A stretch of DNA of 64,000 nt. Origin: Auanema rhodensis (taxonomy: Eukaryota; Nematoda; Chromadorea; Rhabditida; Rhabditidae). Below, piece by piece: positions 35,361 to 50,845 of this stretch (position 1 is its first letter; the number at the start of each line of letters is the position of its first letter). Below the pieces are notes generated by a model. The model saw nothing but the letters and a program-made list of their open reading frames with translations, was not told where the DNA came from and made no database searches. Location of the stretch: the NCBI GenBank assembly GCA_964057225.1, contig OZ059900.1, positions 9,310,501 through 9,374,500 of the forward strand, read 5' to 3'. A program made the position numbers and the translations under genes.

Positions 35361-38300
35361 CAAAGATATCCAAGCGAACTTTTATCAGTGAAGGCTCACT
35401 AGGTTTTTGATTCATTGAAACATGGCTCTTATTTCTTAAACTTGTATATTCTGTCTTAACGGAGAAGAGACTTGCGAACCAATTTCGGAGCAAATCAAGA
35501 GATGTTCATAAGCTATTCGACTTGTAATCTAATAGGATATATAGGGGCTTCCTGTTTATTTGAATCTGAAATATCTTTTTATATAAAAAGCATAGTTTCG
35601 CCTGTTTTTTGATTCACCTTTTTGTTTTCTACTGAAAATTAAAGTTCAAAAATGAACAATAATACTAAATCTTCAAATTTGAAAAGGGAAAGATTTTCTG
35701 GCATTATTGTTGTGTTCACTGTATGCTGAAATTGAAATTTCATAGTTGTTTCGTGAATTGTTGATTTTGTTAGAATACTGTTGTATGTTTAGCAATATTC
35801 TTAGTACTTCTTGGTGTTATCTAATAATACAATTTAACCAATTACATACAAATTCATTACATATACATGTGAATTATATATATATATATATATATAGTAT
35901 ATATGATATAATTTTATAAAATCAATAGCAATGATGAGTACAGCAAGATAAAAATGAAGATAAGGTGAAAGTTTATTGATACAATCAATTTCGTATTTTA
36001 AAAAAATGGGAACTGCCCTATTTATGTGATAATCATAACCGCTAAAATTGACAATTAAAATAATTAATTTTGTTTAATAATTGTCAATATCTGTAATGAT
36101 TACTTCATAAATATAACAGAATAGGTGATTAGGTATAGTCTCGGACTCAATATTTGGAAAAGAATAGGGATTAGAGGCAAATAACAGTAATAGTGAGTTC
36201 TTTAATGTATATTAAAATGTGTTTTTTTAAAATACTCGAATAAATGAATGAGAAATGAATAAGAAAACAAATGATAATGCTAACCGATAATCTAGAAAAT
36301 CGTTACAAACATAATAAATGGTAAGATAATGATAGATTAAAGAAACAATATAACTTTACATGGATTAAGTTTTCAAGAACATGTCAAAATTGAATAACAA
36401 GATTTTGAAAAAGAAACTCACATGTTACGAAACAATAAACTATAATTACTTCAAAGATTGAACTTGCTTTGTTATTAGAAGAATATTGAAATGAGATAAT
36501 TTTTTGCTTCATATTTACAGCACAGGTGTAACCATATTGCTGAAAGGATAGGTAGCGCTTTGCTTGATAAACGCAAAGTTGACTCTAGCTCATACTACTG
36601 TAATGAAAGCTTCTGATGGTATTTTCAGAGATAACCAGAAGAGATGGAATAGTAGAAAAGCTAGCGACAAGTTAATTTAGAGAATATTTCAGAGAATAGA
36701 AAGATTAGTTGATATCAAAAGACAAGAGATTTGAAGAAACTATAGGCGTGACTACACGATATTGCTTTCGCATTGGAAACAAAAATATTTTTTTTGGAAT
36801 TTTGAACGGCCTCAAGTGGAAAGAAAAAGCAAACATGTTGGGGAAAATTAGAAAGAGGAGTTTAGGCCTGATAATCATTGAAGATAATAACGTGAGTGGC
36901 ATTTTTCGCGCAATGTTTTGATGAATACAAACAAAACAATATGTATTAAAGTTACATCAACGAAGTAACTATAAGCGAAAAATGATTTTAAAGTTGAAAA
37001 AAAAACAAAAAAATTAAATTTAAATTCATATCGATTGAGCAAATCAAGAACATTTCTTTTCAGACTTAGTTGGTATGGTTGTTTTTTACTGGGAGAGTAC
37101 AAACTTGACTATTGAAGAAGCTCGTTATTAGGTTCAGCACAATGTAGCACATTAACTGCAGAATCACAATGAAATTTGGCTGAAAAAAACACTAATTGAA
37201 GAAGTTTTTTCAGCTCAAATTTATGACTATGGATTTCAGGGGGAGAGAGGACTGGGTCTTTAATTTTTTTCCTGATTATCAGAAAAACCGGGCAAATAAT
37301 GATATTTTAGTGACTTGAAAAGTTGGAAAAAAGAACATTCAGCCACAATACCAGTTATTAGAATTCCGTCAAAACGCTGAGATTGTTTACTTTTTGTTAA
37401 TTTGCAAAAAAGCGTGGTAAACATGTACGGAGGTAGGGGAAAGGCATTAAATTTTTGAAAAAGGACAACCGAAAGGAATAAAAAATTGTACAAGAGTACC
37501 TGCGTGGAATTAAATATGACCACATCAATCAATTTGTGTGCAAAAATAGGAATCGGATATATTTAAATTAATAAAATGACTCTTTATCAAACTATTTTTT
37601 TGCTAAACTACGTCTATATTTTATTAAATAATGAGTCAAATGATAGAAATATGCAAGATTGCAATGTTAATACGTGAGCAGAAAAACTAATGTGAGAATG
37701 AAAAAAAGAAAAATGTGATTTCGACCAGCATTGGCATCACAGTTATGTAGTACGTAGTGCACATACAGAAAAGGGTTGTATAGTTTGAGCTTGCAGCTGA
37801 TCCCGGAATTGAGCTCTGTGTCTTTTTTTCACTCTCACAATGTAAATTATTCAGCTCAGAAAATAAGATAAACAAATGGCAGTTCTTGTTACCATGAGAT
37901 ATCAGTTAGAGAATTTTAGGTAACATTCTGATAGTAAAATTAAACTTTGAAAATTAAAAATTTAAAAAAAGAACTTTTAGATTAGTATATGAAGTTTGTA
38001 TGAGATAGTCTGAGCGTTTTAGATGCGGACTAGGTAAAAGAGAAAGAGAGAGAGAAAATGACAAGCCTTCTTCCAACTATGATGACATTTGCGGAATTAA
38101 GAAATATACTTGGTTTTTGTATTAATAGGGTGAATGGCACAATGAATAATAAAACAAGAGTGCAAAAACGTTTTGATATTATATTCAGGATGTAGAATAA
38201 AATATCTAGAATATTCTCGTTGTTTATGGATACGGGATGAGAGAAAGAAAGAAACTGCAGGATTTGAATATTTTGAAAGTAGTTAATAGTCAGTCTATTA

Positions 38301-38611
38301 AGCGGATTCGTTCAGGCAAGAAATGGACAAAATCGTTCTGCTGGTAAAGTTCAATGGAGACCAAACTGTTTTGTTTACTCTTAAACAGTACAAAGTAAAA
38401 GGAGTAGGAAAGAAGTTCGTGAAATTTAGGAAAGAATAGGCATTTTAAACTGTGTGTGGCAATACACGTATATTGTCCATGTTCTACATGTCTGATTAAA
38501 CCGTCAACTAGACGTGACAGAAGGTTTTTTCTTTTGAGAATATTACTGATTATATTATTAAAGAAGAGAATCTGACATTGAATGGTCAGTGTGCGTTTTT
38601 AAGAGTACTGT
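35361..38611. other. Intergenic DNA, nothing supported
   Basis: AT-rich sequence between the palindrome and the RRM gene. It has a TA repeat (about 35,878-35,897) and a GA tract (about 38,040-38,055). Open frames such as 36,709-36,921 lack conserved features or a plausible exon chain. Confidence 0.6.
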
Positions 38612-41051
38612 TTAAACAGCCATTGTAGACAAAGCATTAGTAAGAGAGTCAGTATCAGAAGCAGCAGTGCTCTCATTCTCACTTGATTTGCATTCATCCT
38701 GAAAAATATTTATTAGAAAACCTTCACTCGTTTATGATTCTTTTTCAAAAAATGATATGAATGTGACATACTTCAGTAGTAGTTCCGCCATAATTACTCT
38801 CGTCGTCATAGCTACTTGCTGGTTGATCCTCAGAAACAAGAGTTTCGTCGGACGCAGTAGTTCTTGGACGACGCCAATACGTTTGCTGATATGAAGGGAA
38901 TGGCTGAAATATGCGATGTACTTCAGTTGCGATACGAAACGTGCAGTGCAAATCAGATCAGTGGATATAAACAACGCATAGTAATGAGCAAAAATGTTAG
39001 GTGAGTATAGTTTGAAATATATCAACATATATGGTATGTGGGCAACTATTTTTTGAAATTTCATGTGATCTGGATCCGTTTATACAAAGTTTTCATATGC
39101 GATTTTGAGAATGAACGGAAACAGACACAGGGACATAGAAAGGCTTCTTTTTTTCAATTTCATAACAAACAACAACGACAAATTAATTTGAGACATATCC
39201 AAAATAGTTTTGATTAATCTTGACTTAATTTGAACTAAACATAAAGCTTTAAATAAACTCCAATAACGTAACAACAAAAAGCAATTTTTGAAAAACAACA
39301 AAAGTTGAAAGCTGATATAAGCTCGTGGGTGGTTAATATTGATTTGGTGTGAACATGCATTGAAGTTTTGATTATCATTGTACAAAGGAAGTTTGACCTA
39401 TAGTAGCACGAGGTTTACAACTTACTCGAACATCAACGCGTCTCTCATTAATAGAATGCCGACCAGTGTTGTGAGCCAGACACTTGTCCGCGCCAGCTTT
39501 ATCCTCGTAGATTACGAATCCAAGACCGCGAGGATTTCCAAGAATCTCAATCTGATCCAAAGAGCCGAATTTCTCAAAATAACGGCGCAATGTCTCGACT
39601 GAATGGTAATCCCAATGAATGCCTTCAAAAGATAAGTATATGATACTAAAGCGTTGTCGATTGACTTGCCTGAAAGCATTAATTTACAGCCTGGAGCAGG
39701 TTCCACATCAAAAAAGGATGGAGGGAAGTTTGGTGTCATTTGCTCACGAGGAATTGCTCGCTTGGAATCAACCTGAAAAAAAGAACCGTTATCAATTGTA
39801 GGAAATTAGTTAGATATTGTAATAAGCAAATACAATAGTACGACCTCCACCCCTTCCCCTTTCACATAGACATTGAATGTCTATTGTCTTATCAAAGAGG
39901 TTAATGGAGACACCTCTTATCAGTTCAGTCATTTATAGAACTAAAGAATAGCAAATAATTAGGTCGAATGATAGTCAAGCAAATAACATGACATCAAATC
40001 AAAAGAAGAAGCTGATAGTGTTTGTTTAGTGCACCTTTAACTTTGGAATATTATTTGATTACTTGGATGAGATCAAGAGAATAGAAATAAAGCTAAAGAT
40101 TGTTCTCATCTTCACTTTTTGATTACATTTTTTTTATTTTATAAAGTAGAAATAAAACTCACAGTTTTGCCACCAATAATATGTGGTCTGTCCAACATGG
40201 CGTTTTCAGCGCTAGCTATCGTTGCAAAAGTAACGAAGCCAAAGCCGCGAGATTGCTTGCTATTAGGATCCCGAATAACGATGGCATCCACAACTGGACC
40301 CCATTGAGAGAAGTAGAGACGAAGCTATAACAATTCTTTGTCTTTGAAATGGAGAAAGAAAGTAAGCATGAAATAGAAAAGAATTCCCTAGGGTCTGTGA
40401 TGACACATGTCATAATTTGGCTTTTTTCATTTCATTTTCGGCAAAAAAAAAATAAAAGCATTGCAAAGTAATAAAAATATATATGTATCTGGTCTGTGAA
40501 CTAATTTCCAGTTTTTAATAAATGAACTGGTTTTTAACAGAGATTAGCGAAAAGATTAAAAAAAACTTACAGCTTCATCATTGGTATCGTGGCTCAATCC
40601 TCCAATGAATAGCTTTCTCATTTGAGGCGGGCCTTCCGATCCGGCATGATGAAGTCCCTATAACATATATAGATGAGAAGACATAACTAAAATCATAAGG
40701 CTTCTTCAATAATCTTATAACACAAATTAAAATTTTTATTCCAATTGTCTCCTCTTTTCGAAATATTTTCGAATATTATTTTGGTTTTTCTATAAATCTT
40801 CGTCATGTTGCTTGACAAGGACTTGAGAAATCGAAAATACTTCAGAAATTCTAAAAAACATCAACTTGCCCTCAGAGTCATAGGAGGAAGAAGAGGAAAA
40901 CCAAACTGAACAGGGCAAGGAAAGCGTCTTTGCATACGATCACCGGGAACAATTGGGATAAACATTCCCTGCATCATTTCAACCATTTCTACAAGAAAAA
41001 GTTAACTCATCAGTTTAATTATAATTTGTCACCTGGTGTAATCTGGAACAT
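38612..41051 (-). CDS. Two-RRM hnRNP A/B-Musashi-like RNA-binding protein, 301 aa
   Basis: Coding exons, 5' to 3', are 41,033-41,051, 40,870-40,988, 40,571-40,657, 40,163-40,324, 39,670-39,772, 39,426-39,622, 38,772-38,903 and 38,612-38,698. They sum to 906 nt in one frame. RRM1 covers about residues 60-135, with RNP2 LFIGGL (62-67) and RNP1 RGFGFVTF (101-108), followed by the KRAIPRE linker typical of the hnRNP A, DAZAP1 and Musashi group. RRM2 covers about 159-230, with a divergent RNP2 LMLSGI and RNP1 RGLGFVIY (195-202). The 72-residue tail is Ser/Thr/Asp/Glu-rich and lacks the usual Gly-rich box. The protein should bind single-stranded RNA in splicing or translation control. The start is preceded by an acceptor 6 nt upstream (CAACTGTAG), so a spliced leader is likely. 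Two introns need GC donors (see findings). Confidence 0.9.
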
Positions 41052-41949
41052 ATCTTTCTACAGTTGAATGAGTGTGGGCGCTTGCAACGTCCACTAAAAA
41101 CTAACGACCCTAAATAAAGTTGATAAGTTGTATATGTGTATCAAAGACGATAATGATGAGAAAAAGTATGTCGAGAGTGTCTTGCGAGATATAAATATAC
41201 GCCATATGAGACTAGCGCACAAAGCACAAAAGATTAAAAGAACAAAACAAATGCAGATAATAATCGGATCTGAACCGATATCAAATAATTATACAAAATA
41301 TTTCTTCTTTCTCGTTTTCTTTGAAAATAGGAACATTAACAAACAAATATAAATAAATGAAAGAAGTAAATTAACCATTAAGAACAACACCAATCAGAAA
41401 GAAATGAAAAATGTGAATGAATAAAATATTGCGACAAGGTGAATGTGAACTTTGGTCAGCAACACCACAAATTCTAAGATTTGAGTACGCAATAGATATA
41501 AAATAGATATTGAAGATAACAATAGAAATAATATGACAAAGATATAGAATAAAGCCGATAAACAAAAAAAAATATAATCTTTCACAGCAACATAAAGTTG
41601 GATGTGAAGCACAAAATATTTTAAATTTTGAAAATTCGAATGAATTATCATCAGAAAGTATCCAAAAAGATCAAGGAATGTTCAAATCGTCTTTTTGATA
41701 TAAGACATTGCTTGGAAAAAATAAAATATAAATAAAATCAATAAAATGAAGAGTTTAAACAAGTTTCAGTTGCTCAATGAACTTATTCAAATTTTCAAAT
41801 TTCAACCTATCAAAATACCCAAAAAAAAAAAGTTTTTCATAAGTATAGAAAATATGAAAGATAATTCGAAACAATCAGGTATAAGAAATATTTTGAACGG
41901 GCAGCTGTAGAGATAGGGGAATGGTGAGAGATCTTCAGAATAGCTCATC

Positions 41950-44900
41950 TCATTGAGTAGATGCGTTATCCGAATTTGCGTCAGAGTTTTCCGATTGAGG
42001 CAAAGGTTTTGAGTTCTGATTGTTCGATCCAGAACTGAACTTTTTCTTGTCTGAAATACTTTCATGTTTAATATGAAAAGGATTATGTTGAAATTCGATA
42101 GCCGCTGCTGCAGTTTAAACATTCGGGTGACAAGATTTGCATACAACAGCAGCCAAATGCAGTTATAGTTATAATAATTGATTCACAAACTCAATATTGA
42201 TATTCAAAAACAGTGATGATAATTAGATCGAAATTGTGGACTTTATTCAAAAAAATTTGATTCTGTAGCTGCAAAACTTACTTTGCGTTTTGCGTGAGGA
42301 TTTAGATTTTCCCCCCGACAGAGCTGATGATCTCTGAAGATTCGCAGGTGGAGGCAAAGTCATCTGGATTAAACTTGGTGGAGCTGGGCGAGGAGGTGTA
42401 GCCATGTTGCTCGAGCTGGTACCAGAAGAAGACAACATTGGTGAAGACCCTCCTTTGACAGGACTCTGCGAAGGATTCTGAGAGTGAATAGTTATTAATA
42501 AATAGACATCTGCAATTTACCTTCAGCGCATTTGTTATCAAGCTAGTAATAGTGCGCGACAGATCATTGTTCGGTTTGAACTGCCCTCCTGTTGTTGCTG
42601 AAGTATTCATACCAGATTGAGCATTGGCACCAGATACAGGTGTAACAGATTCCGTATTCTGTTGGAAAACAACAGAAGGTTGCGAAATCGATTTTTCCTT
42701 ATCTTCTTTGGGTTTTATTTCAGCTGAAACAAATTATAAAATACCGCTCATCGCATGCAAAGATTTACTTGGTAATGCTGGTGGTGGTTGTGTAAATGAA
42801 GTGACTCCGGGAACAAATGGTGGAGGAACCTAAAAAATAAAATTATACATGACGATGTTGCAGCTGTAATTAAAAACATTTCTAAACAATACTCACATTC
42901 AAATTCATTGTCGGGGGTTGTGGGGCCGGAGGAGGCTGCTGTGATGGATTAAATGGTTGAGCTGTCGGTGGTGGTTGCATCATCATCGATGGTAATGGAA
43001 CCTGAGCTCTAATGGTGAATATAGGCTCTTGCGAGGTAACGCTAGTCTTTTGACTTTCAACAGTTGGCACACTAGTTTCTGTGATAGTTACTGGTGGTGG
43101 TTTATCCATAACAGCTGGCGGTGGTACAAACATCGGTGGAGCTAGAAAGTGATCATTTTCATAACGAGCTCTACTAAATCAAATAAATAAAACTTACGAA
43201 TTGTGGTATTGATGACAGGTGGTTGTCCATCTGGCACTCCACTAAAAATTCCAAAACTTAGAAAAAAAAAGTTCAAACGAAAAATATGGCTTCAAACCAT
43301 ATTATGTTATGTTAATGGTGAACTAAAAACCAGAAAATGTCTTTTCGCCACAAACTCAAATATTCGTCTTATCTCATTTTTCTAGACCGCTAGTGCTACT
43401 CAAGTGCATATACTTGATAGCACACTATCAGCAGCCGGCTCCGAGAACGATTTTGAAAAATTCAAAAGAAACGCAAGAGCACGCGCTCTGGCACAAAAAA
43501 TGCTCCGCGCAACGCGTTAACCAGAATGTAAAATATTCTTTGATCACTTTTTCAACTATTTCAATCACATTTTATATTTATATTGTTTTTTATATTTTGC
43601 AATCCAATAAAACTAACTTCATCATGCTGGGCACAGTGGGAAACATGGAAAAGTTACTTGGAGCAGGAGTTGAGGTAGGCTGCTGAGTTGTAGGAGTAGG
43701 AACTAGAGGAGCTGCAAATGAATACGTAATGAGCAAACAAAACATAGAATTTTGTAATATTTGTTTAATCGACAACATCAAATTAGAGTAAATATTGCAT
43801 TATAAAAAAAACTAACCGTCGTTGATAGTAATATTATCCCCATCGATGCGTACAACTCCTTGCATAAATGCCGGTAATTCGGAATGAATGTTGCGAATAG
43901 AAATTTTCTCATCATCACACATTTTCATCAAATTACTAGAACAAATCACATTAGTTTGCTCCAAAACTCTTACCAAACTTTTTCAAGTTTTTCTTTTTCT
44001 CAATGAGAGAATCAAGTTCCAATTCCAGGATGAGCGCTTCATTAATGCTGGTAATAAGGTCCTCATCTGGAATGTCACCACCCTGAAAACAAATAAATGA
44101 GATTTCATTACTGCAATAAGTCATCAAGTAGCAGACTTTCTTTCTTAATAGAAATATCAATAAGACATTTGTAATATTTTTAAAACAATAGTATATAGCA
44201 TGAAATTCGAAAAGCTGTTAATTCACAATAGTTTTTGTTCTAGTTGCAGTTGAATAAACATTGACAATTAGGCGTTCAACTCAAGATCTTAACTATTGTT
44301 AATACATGTTATATTTTCATGGGAATGATTTGAGAAATGAGCCAAGCCAAAACTAAAAGTGGAGAAAAGAAGGAATGAAGAAAGGTGAATCCTCAGAGCT
44401 CATAAGGTACATGTTTACCGCGGAATTCAAATGAATTAGATTCATTAATCGTTCAAACTAGTATAAGTATGTACAATGGCTACTTGTAATTCTACTGTGA
44501 TTGCACTTTCAAATTTGAATATATTGACAGAAGTATGAGCATAATATGTCAAGTGGATTGAATTGCCTTGTATGAGAAAATGGACCTGATATGCATAAGA
44601 AAGGATAGCACAGATAAGAAGATGTAATTTTTCATTAAAAGTCTTGTTGAAGAATTAATCAATAAACTGTATAGTTGTATATCTATACTACTTATACAGA
44701 CTATGACCTAAATTGCATATTGATATGACTATTGGCTAACAACTATGTGAATTTCGACCGTGTGAATTCTACTTAGAGCAAACTGTCAGCTCACTATTAA
44801 TCTTGATCTTTTCCGAACAGTAAAAAAACGGATGGCGAATCAGAATGTCGAAATAAACCATACAATATTGCATGTAAGAGCAATTTCAGCTCACAACTCT

Positions 44901-47900
44901 TGTTATTTCAACTTCTTCACATTTCCCGTCCTTTTTTAGTCTCTACTTCAGCAACAAAACCAACATTGTTCATTACGTTAAGACAAGCACGCCTAGAGAA
45001 AAAACTTGATCTCGTTCATTTTGTACAGAACAGCAATAGGTTTCGATAGACTAGCTAAACATACATCAGAATGAAATATAAAATACATAAAATGATTATA
45101 AATCAAAGTTTTCTTCAGAGTAAATCGTGATAAATGAAATGCTGACTGTGACAATGTAAAAAGAAGTGACAGTGGACATATGAAAGACATATATCCCATA
45201 TGCAGAGAAGTGGTGGCAATAATTTGATATTTTTCTGACAGAGACAGCCACGTGTTGTAAAAATTTAAATAGTTAACGATTTTCAATATAAGGGATAGCG
45301 TTCAAATAGTTGCGTATGAGATCATTTTATTGTAAGATTTTTAGAAGAGAAAAGAAACAAGTTGAAGTTTTTTTAGAAACTGGTCCAGTCTTCAAAGATT
45401 CAAAAAAGAAAGTGTATTAAACAAGAGCATAATTATGTGAAAGATAATAATAAGAGGATGAAGGTGAAACAGGATATGGAGTGACATAGGTCGTGCCCTA
45501 GCATTGAAGAGAGTAGTGCTCTTTGACTCTCACTCTCTATCTCCTACACTATTTTGTTTACCATTCCCCTCTTCTCTTTTTCTACTATCTCATTTATGGT
45601 CTGAGCTATGTTCCAAACAGTAGCCTCTTACAACCTTTGATCTTTGGAAAGACTTAGATTAACCTAATCCCAAAGTCGGTATGTTATAGCAGATCGGAAC
45701 GATAGCTTAATACATACGGTAAGTATAAGTTTAAATTAGGCTCGTAATAGAAGTGGTCTGAACAAAAAATGAACATGCTTAGCTAGGGACGAAGTGAAGT
45801 GGAAATAAGGATACCCAGAGTATATAAATGAGAAATAACGATAGAACTTAAATTCTTTTAAAAAATCTTTGATTTTACGAACTTTAACTACATTCGTATT
45901 TGATTCGTTGACTACAAAAAAAAAAGAAAAAGCAAAAGCAAAAAAGTAGCAGTGCGCTTACTTGGCACTTCTCGCGGTCAATAGCCTTGTCTGATGCTTA
46001 GTCGAATGCCAACATTTACTTTTCATTCCGATAATAACAGATAACTGGGAAAGATGATCAGAAGAAGTAGCATCGTCAAGAGGATGCTCAAATATACAGA
46101 TAGGTGGAACGACAATAGACGATAGAAGTAAACCTTAATCTCCGTTTCTCGGTTAATTACGATTGAGAGCAAAGAAAGAGAGCAAAAGCTAAGAGTGAAA
46201 CTAACATTAAGGTTCGTGAAAGTGCGAAAGTGCTATTGCTTGAGGTCACTATTTGGCCTTTTAGCCAAAAGTCTTATACTTTTCTTTAAATATTAACAAA
46301 TACAAACCAAATGTAATATGGAAGAACATAAGTATTAAAAGCACAAATCACATGCTATGTAACTAATTTATACAAGCAGGTCACAACATTAGAAAACAAG
46401 TAGTATTCAGCATTAAGCCATATATTTACCATGTCCAATGTTTGATTAACGCAGCAAGGTATGCATCCTAATTCGCCTACCCATCTAACCGAAAAGGCTA
46501 TCTATCAAGAATGGCAAAAGATGTCAAGCGCTTTATTTATTTTCTGGACATCTTAATGAATCTTATCTCCATATGCAAGACAAAAAGACTTTCTTTCATA
46601 TAGCATCAAAAAAAAGATGTTTTCTTACAGTAGCAGAAAGAGAGAAAGTTGAAAGAAACACCGCAAACGGTTTGTGATTGATTGTTAGAAAATGTCTCCA
46701 TTCCTAAGTATACATGATTCACGTTAGTCTACGCATCAAATACTTTAGCGAAGGCCATAAAGTAATCTCATCATTGGTTTTAAGAAACATAACATTAGAA
46801 CCAGCTTAATTAATTTATCCCATTTTCTCATTTAGTAAGATAAATAAATGAAAACTAACCATTGCATCTCCCCGAACGATCATCTCATTGCATCGTTGCA
46901 TGAACATATTAGGATTGACCAATGCTTCACGTCGAATTAACGTTTGCAACTCTTCATACTTTCTTGATTCATCATCATTTTCCATAGATGTTGCATTTTC
47001 TTTCGCACTGTCCCTGGGACTGTCAATGCCGATCCGTCGTTTTCGGGATGGACCGTTGCTCTTATCCTTTGTTTGTACATTATCTTCCCTGAAACAAGAC
47101 GTTGAAATACTAAATTTAAAAACACAAAAATTATAAATAGTATTGCATATTCTAAGAAGGAAGGTTAGAACAAACAAAAACAAAAAAGAATCTTTTAGTT
47201 TTTGAGAAAATCATGAATATTAGTATTAAGAATCTATTAATGTAAAGCAGTCTCAACTGTACTTTCAACTAACTTCTTCATAGAACTCAAAAATCTGCAT
47301 TTTTGGTGAATAATTGCATTCGTTTCTTCGTTATCATCATACAGAGAAAACGAAATGGTGTTTGTGCTTCTGTTTGCATTCAGATCGCAAAATGCAACTT
47401 CAGAAACTTACTGAGACAACAAAGCAAAAGAGATAGTAGCGACTTCAGATCGTGTGATAACGAAAGAAGAAAAGTTTTAAGATTTGTCATACGAATATAT
47501 AGATGAAGGATTGCAACCAAACGAGAGAATTACGAAGAGAGATGACAATAAGACTGTGTGAACAAAATAATGATTGAGAGATGCTAGGAAGACGAAGAAG
47601 ACAGCCATGAAAATGACGATTGTAGACAAAAAGTAGAATAGAATCTAGAAATAGTTGCGATCAACTCAGTCGAGAAAGCTGATTTTCAAAACGAATGAAA
47701 AGAATCATGTAAATCGTTCCTTTGTTTAGTAAATTAAAAAAAAAATGTTGAAGTGAGTCGGAGGTGTGCTGGGATTAAAGTACAAGAAAAGAGGAAAAAA
47801 GTGGCAGCTATACTTACCGACGAAAATTTTTTTCATGCTGATCCTTCAATTCATCGTACCCAGGTCTAAAATATGACAAAGATTACTTTTGTAAAGCTCC

Positions 47901-50791
47901 AACTAGATTCCGAAAAGATTTTTCACGAATAAAAAATATTAAATTAGAGTCTATTCTTGTAGAAGAACACCGAAAAAATGTTGGCAGCTAAGAATTGACC
48001 TAATTTGCCATCTACGTGCGTTTTTATTCAGAAAAAAATTTCTTTTGTTAGCATCCCTAGGCTGAAGATGAACATGCTATGTCAGTCGTAATACTCTATT
48101 AAAGAGCAAGATGAAAAGAATGAAATGAAGATCAAGATGAAGGCATCGAAAAAAGGGGAAAAACTAAAAAGGAATAAAAGCAAAATAGTGTACGAGATGT
48201 TGGAAAATAAAGAAAGAAAATGTGTAGAACAAAATGAAAAAATAGAGATTGGAGAAAAGAAGATGAACAAGAAGAAGACGAAGAATAAGAAGAAGACGAA
48301 GACGAAGACGAAGAAACGAGGAGAAGAAAAGAAAAAAGAAGAAGAAGAAAAAAGAAGAAAAGATGAGAGCAGTTGATGAGGGCCACGACATCGATGTCAA
48401 GAAAAGCTGATAGAAGAAGAAAATAACTGATGATGCTGATGTAACGGGTGATGGAAAAAAGAGAGAAGATGCTTAATTCAATGAATGTAAATATGGAAAT
48501 GGGAAACTATATTTATGTTGTTGAAAGCCAGATAGCATGTACGTTCACACCAACAATGTAATATAACCAACTATATGTAGATATGATACAAAATAGCTAT
48601 TTATCAATAGTTGACTTGATTGCCGGTTGAAACGTAATGAATGAATACGTTTGCTGAGATGGCTACACGAAAATTCACACAAGTTATGTATATCTTCATG
48701 TACAAGAATCATAATCGAGCAAAACTTGTCTATTTGAAACACTTTCATTATAGAATATGAAGTCTATTTATTTCTAAAAAAGGTTAGGAGTTTGGCGATA
48801 GCATATGAAATTGGCTAGATGCAATTTGAAGAAAAAAATTCAAAAAGGCTCACTTTTTGTTTTAAAAAAATGACATAAATTAGACTAGATTTGACGTAGC
48901 ACAAGTTCTTCATCATAAATGATAAAAAAGTGCTCGTGGGCGAGTGAATATACGTGCAGCGTGAGCAAAATTAGGGAGCCGTGAAGACTGCGCACTGAGA
49001 GCTAGAGTAAACACACAAGTTGCGAGGAAGAGAAAATTGGAGACAGAAAAGCAAAAGATAGAATACGACCACTAGAGAGATAAAGGGATGGGATAGGTAG
49101 TGATAGAAGAAAAGAAATAGTGAGAAATATTGGGAATAGTAGAGAATATGTTGAAGTATGTAGATGTATGAGTATCTGGAGACACAACTATACGTAACAA
49201 GAGAACTAGAAAAGAGATATTGAAAAAAGAGAGTAAGGATGGAAAAGAGAGAAAAAGAGACTTCCAGAAAGAGCATTGAGAAAAATTTAGCGTGGAAAGC
49301 TGAAACTTTCTAAGAAGTACAAATTCGGAGAGTAAAAGCAAATGAGATTTTAGGTATTGAGAGAGAATACAAGCCACATATAAAAGCTATAATTCTTATT
49401 TAGAAAAGGATCTGCCAACAATATTTTTAAATTACAAGAATTGGTCTGTATATAACAGGAGTGCTGCTTTTGATACTAAAAATTCAAATAAAAAATGATT
49501 TAACATTTACAGAGAGTACAGGGTAATTATCAGAAAAATTAGAAAAGTTATTTCAAAAAGCAGATAGAGATATGTAAAGCAGCAGAATGGAAACATAAAA
49601 TGAAAAAATAATCTTCCGGGAAAGCAGAGAAAAAAAGAAGAAAAAGTTGTGTAATAAATTAAATGTCAAAGAGCAGGAAAAGGAAATCCAGAGAGAATTA
49701 TCCGAAATTTGGAAACGGAGAGAACTTTTAACGAAAAAGTTTCGCAATACTGTAAAGTGAGTCCGAGACAAGATAAACAATATATTTATTTGAATAAGAA
49801 ATAATATCTGCCATACTGAAAGCATATAATGACAAAGAAAAAATCTAAAGTTGGATTTTTTATTCAATGAATTTGATTACGGGAAACTTGACGGAAAAAT
49901 TGTCAATCGTTGCAATTAGACGTTTTTCGAACACTTCTAGAATTTTTAATTCGTCTGGTGAGGTAGAATAGCCATCAATCAGAAACATCGGAAAACGGAA
50001 TAGAACAGCTGCTATCATTTCAATTCCAAAACATGGTGGGTAATGAAGAGAGGTGGAATCACAGTCAATGAAATTCAATACGTGGTAATAATATTAACCA
50101 GCTAGCAAAAAGAAAAGTAAAGTTGTTATATATTGTGCCGGTACGAAAGGCGAGTGATGAGCGATTATCTCTCAGGCATAGACGCCAATGAACAAACGAG
50201 GGAACTCGAAATCGATTACATAGTTTGGGTATTGATGATTGTGTAATGAATAAAAATCTTTTAGCGTCATTCTGGAACATGATGCTGTCTCAGGATAACA
50301 TGACTTTTCATATAAATAGGTTCAGATTCAGTGAAATCAAGATCATGAAAGAGCGTATTATTTTGGTAAATATCAAAAATAGCCGATCAATGTTGCGTGT
50401 CTAAGAATAGGAAATATCGATATAAAACATTCTTGAGATGAACATAAGCGGACTTAAGTCAGCATGCAAAGCGCATGTTGTATATGAATATTCATAAAAT
50501 GCAACGGAATCCACTCGCTCTTAATACATTCCAAAAATAAACTTTTCTATTTGTAAGTTTTTGAAGCTTATAAATACTTTAACTGCAACTGTCTTTTCTT
50601 CGAGTTTCAAAAAATTGAACAAAAACATGTTAAAAATCTTTTCATACATTTAAGCTGTATGTCATTTCTCCCTGAAAATTGTGGATAAGAAGTCGTCAAT
50701 ATCAAATTCCTCTATAATATTTGTCAATTCACCCACAAACTGCAGAAAAATAAATAACAGAACCAATAGGCCAATTTCACGCCGATATATA

Positions 50792-50845
<54 letters not shown>

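Noticed and set aside
36709..36921. 70-residue basic open frame
   Set aside because: No family features and no flanking exons.
48125..48400. Long Lys/Glu-rich and Ser/Phe-rich open frames on both strands
   Set aside because: They are produced by the GAA-type purine tract; no start context or exon structure.
49860..50280. Two adjacent minus-strand open frames inside the 10-kb intron
   Set aside because: They are in different frames, one lacks an ATG start, and no splice pair or known motif joins them convincingly.
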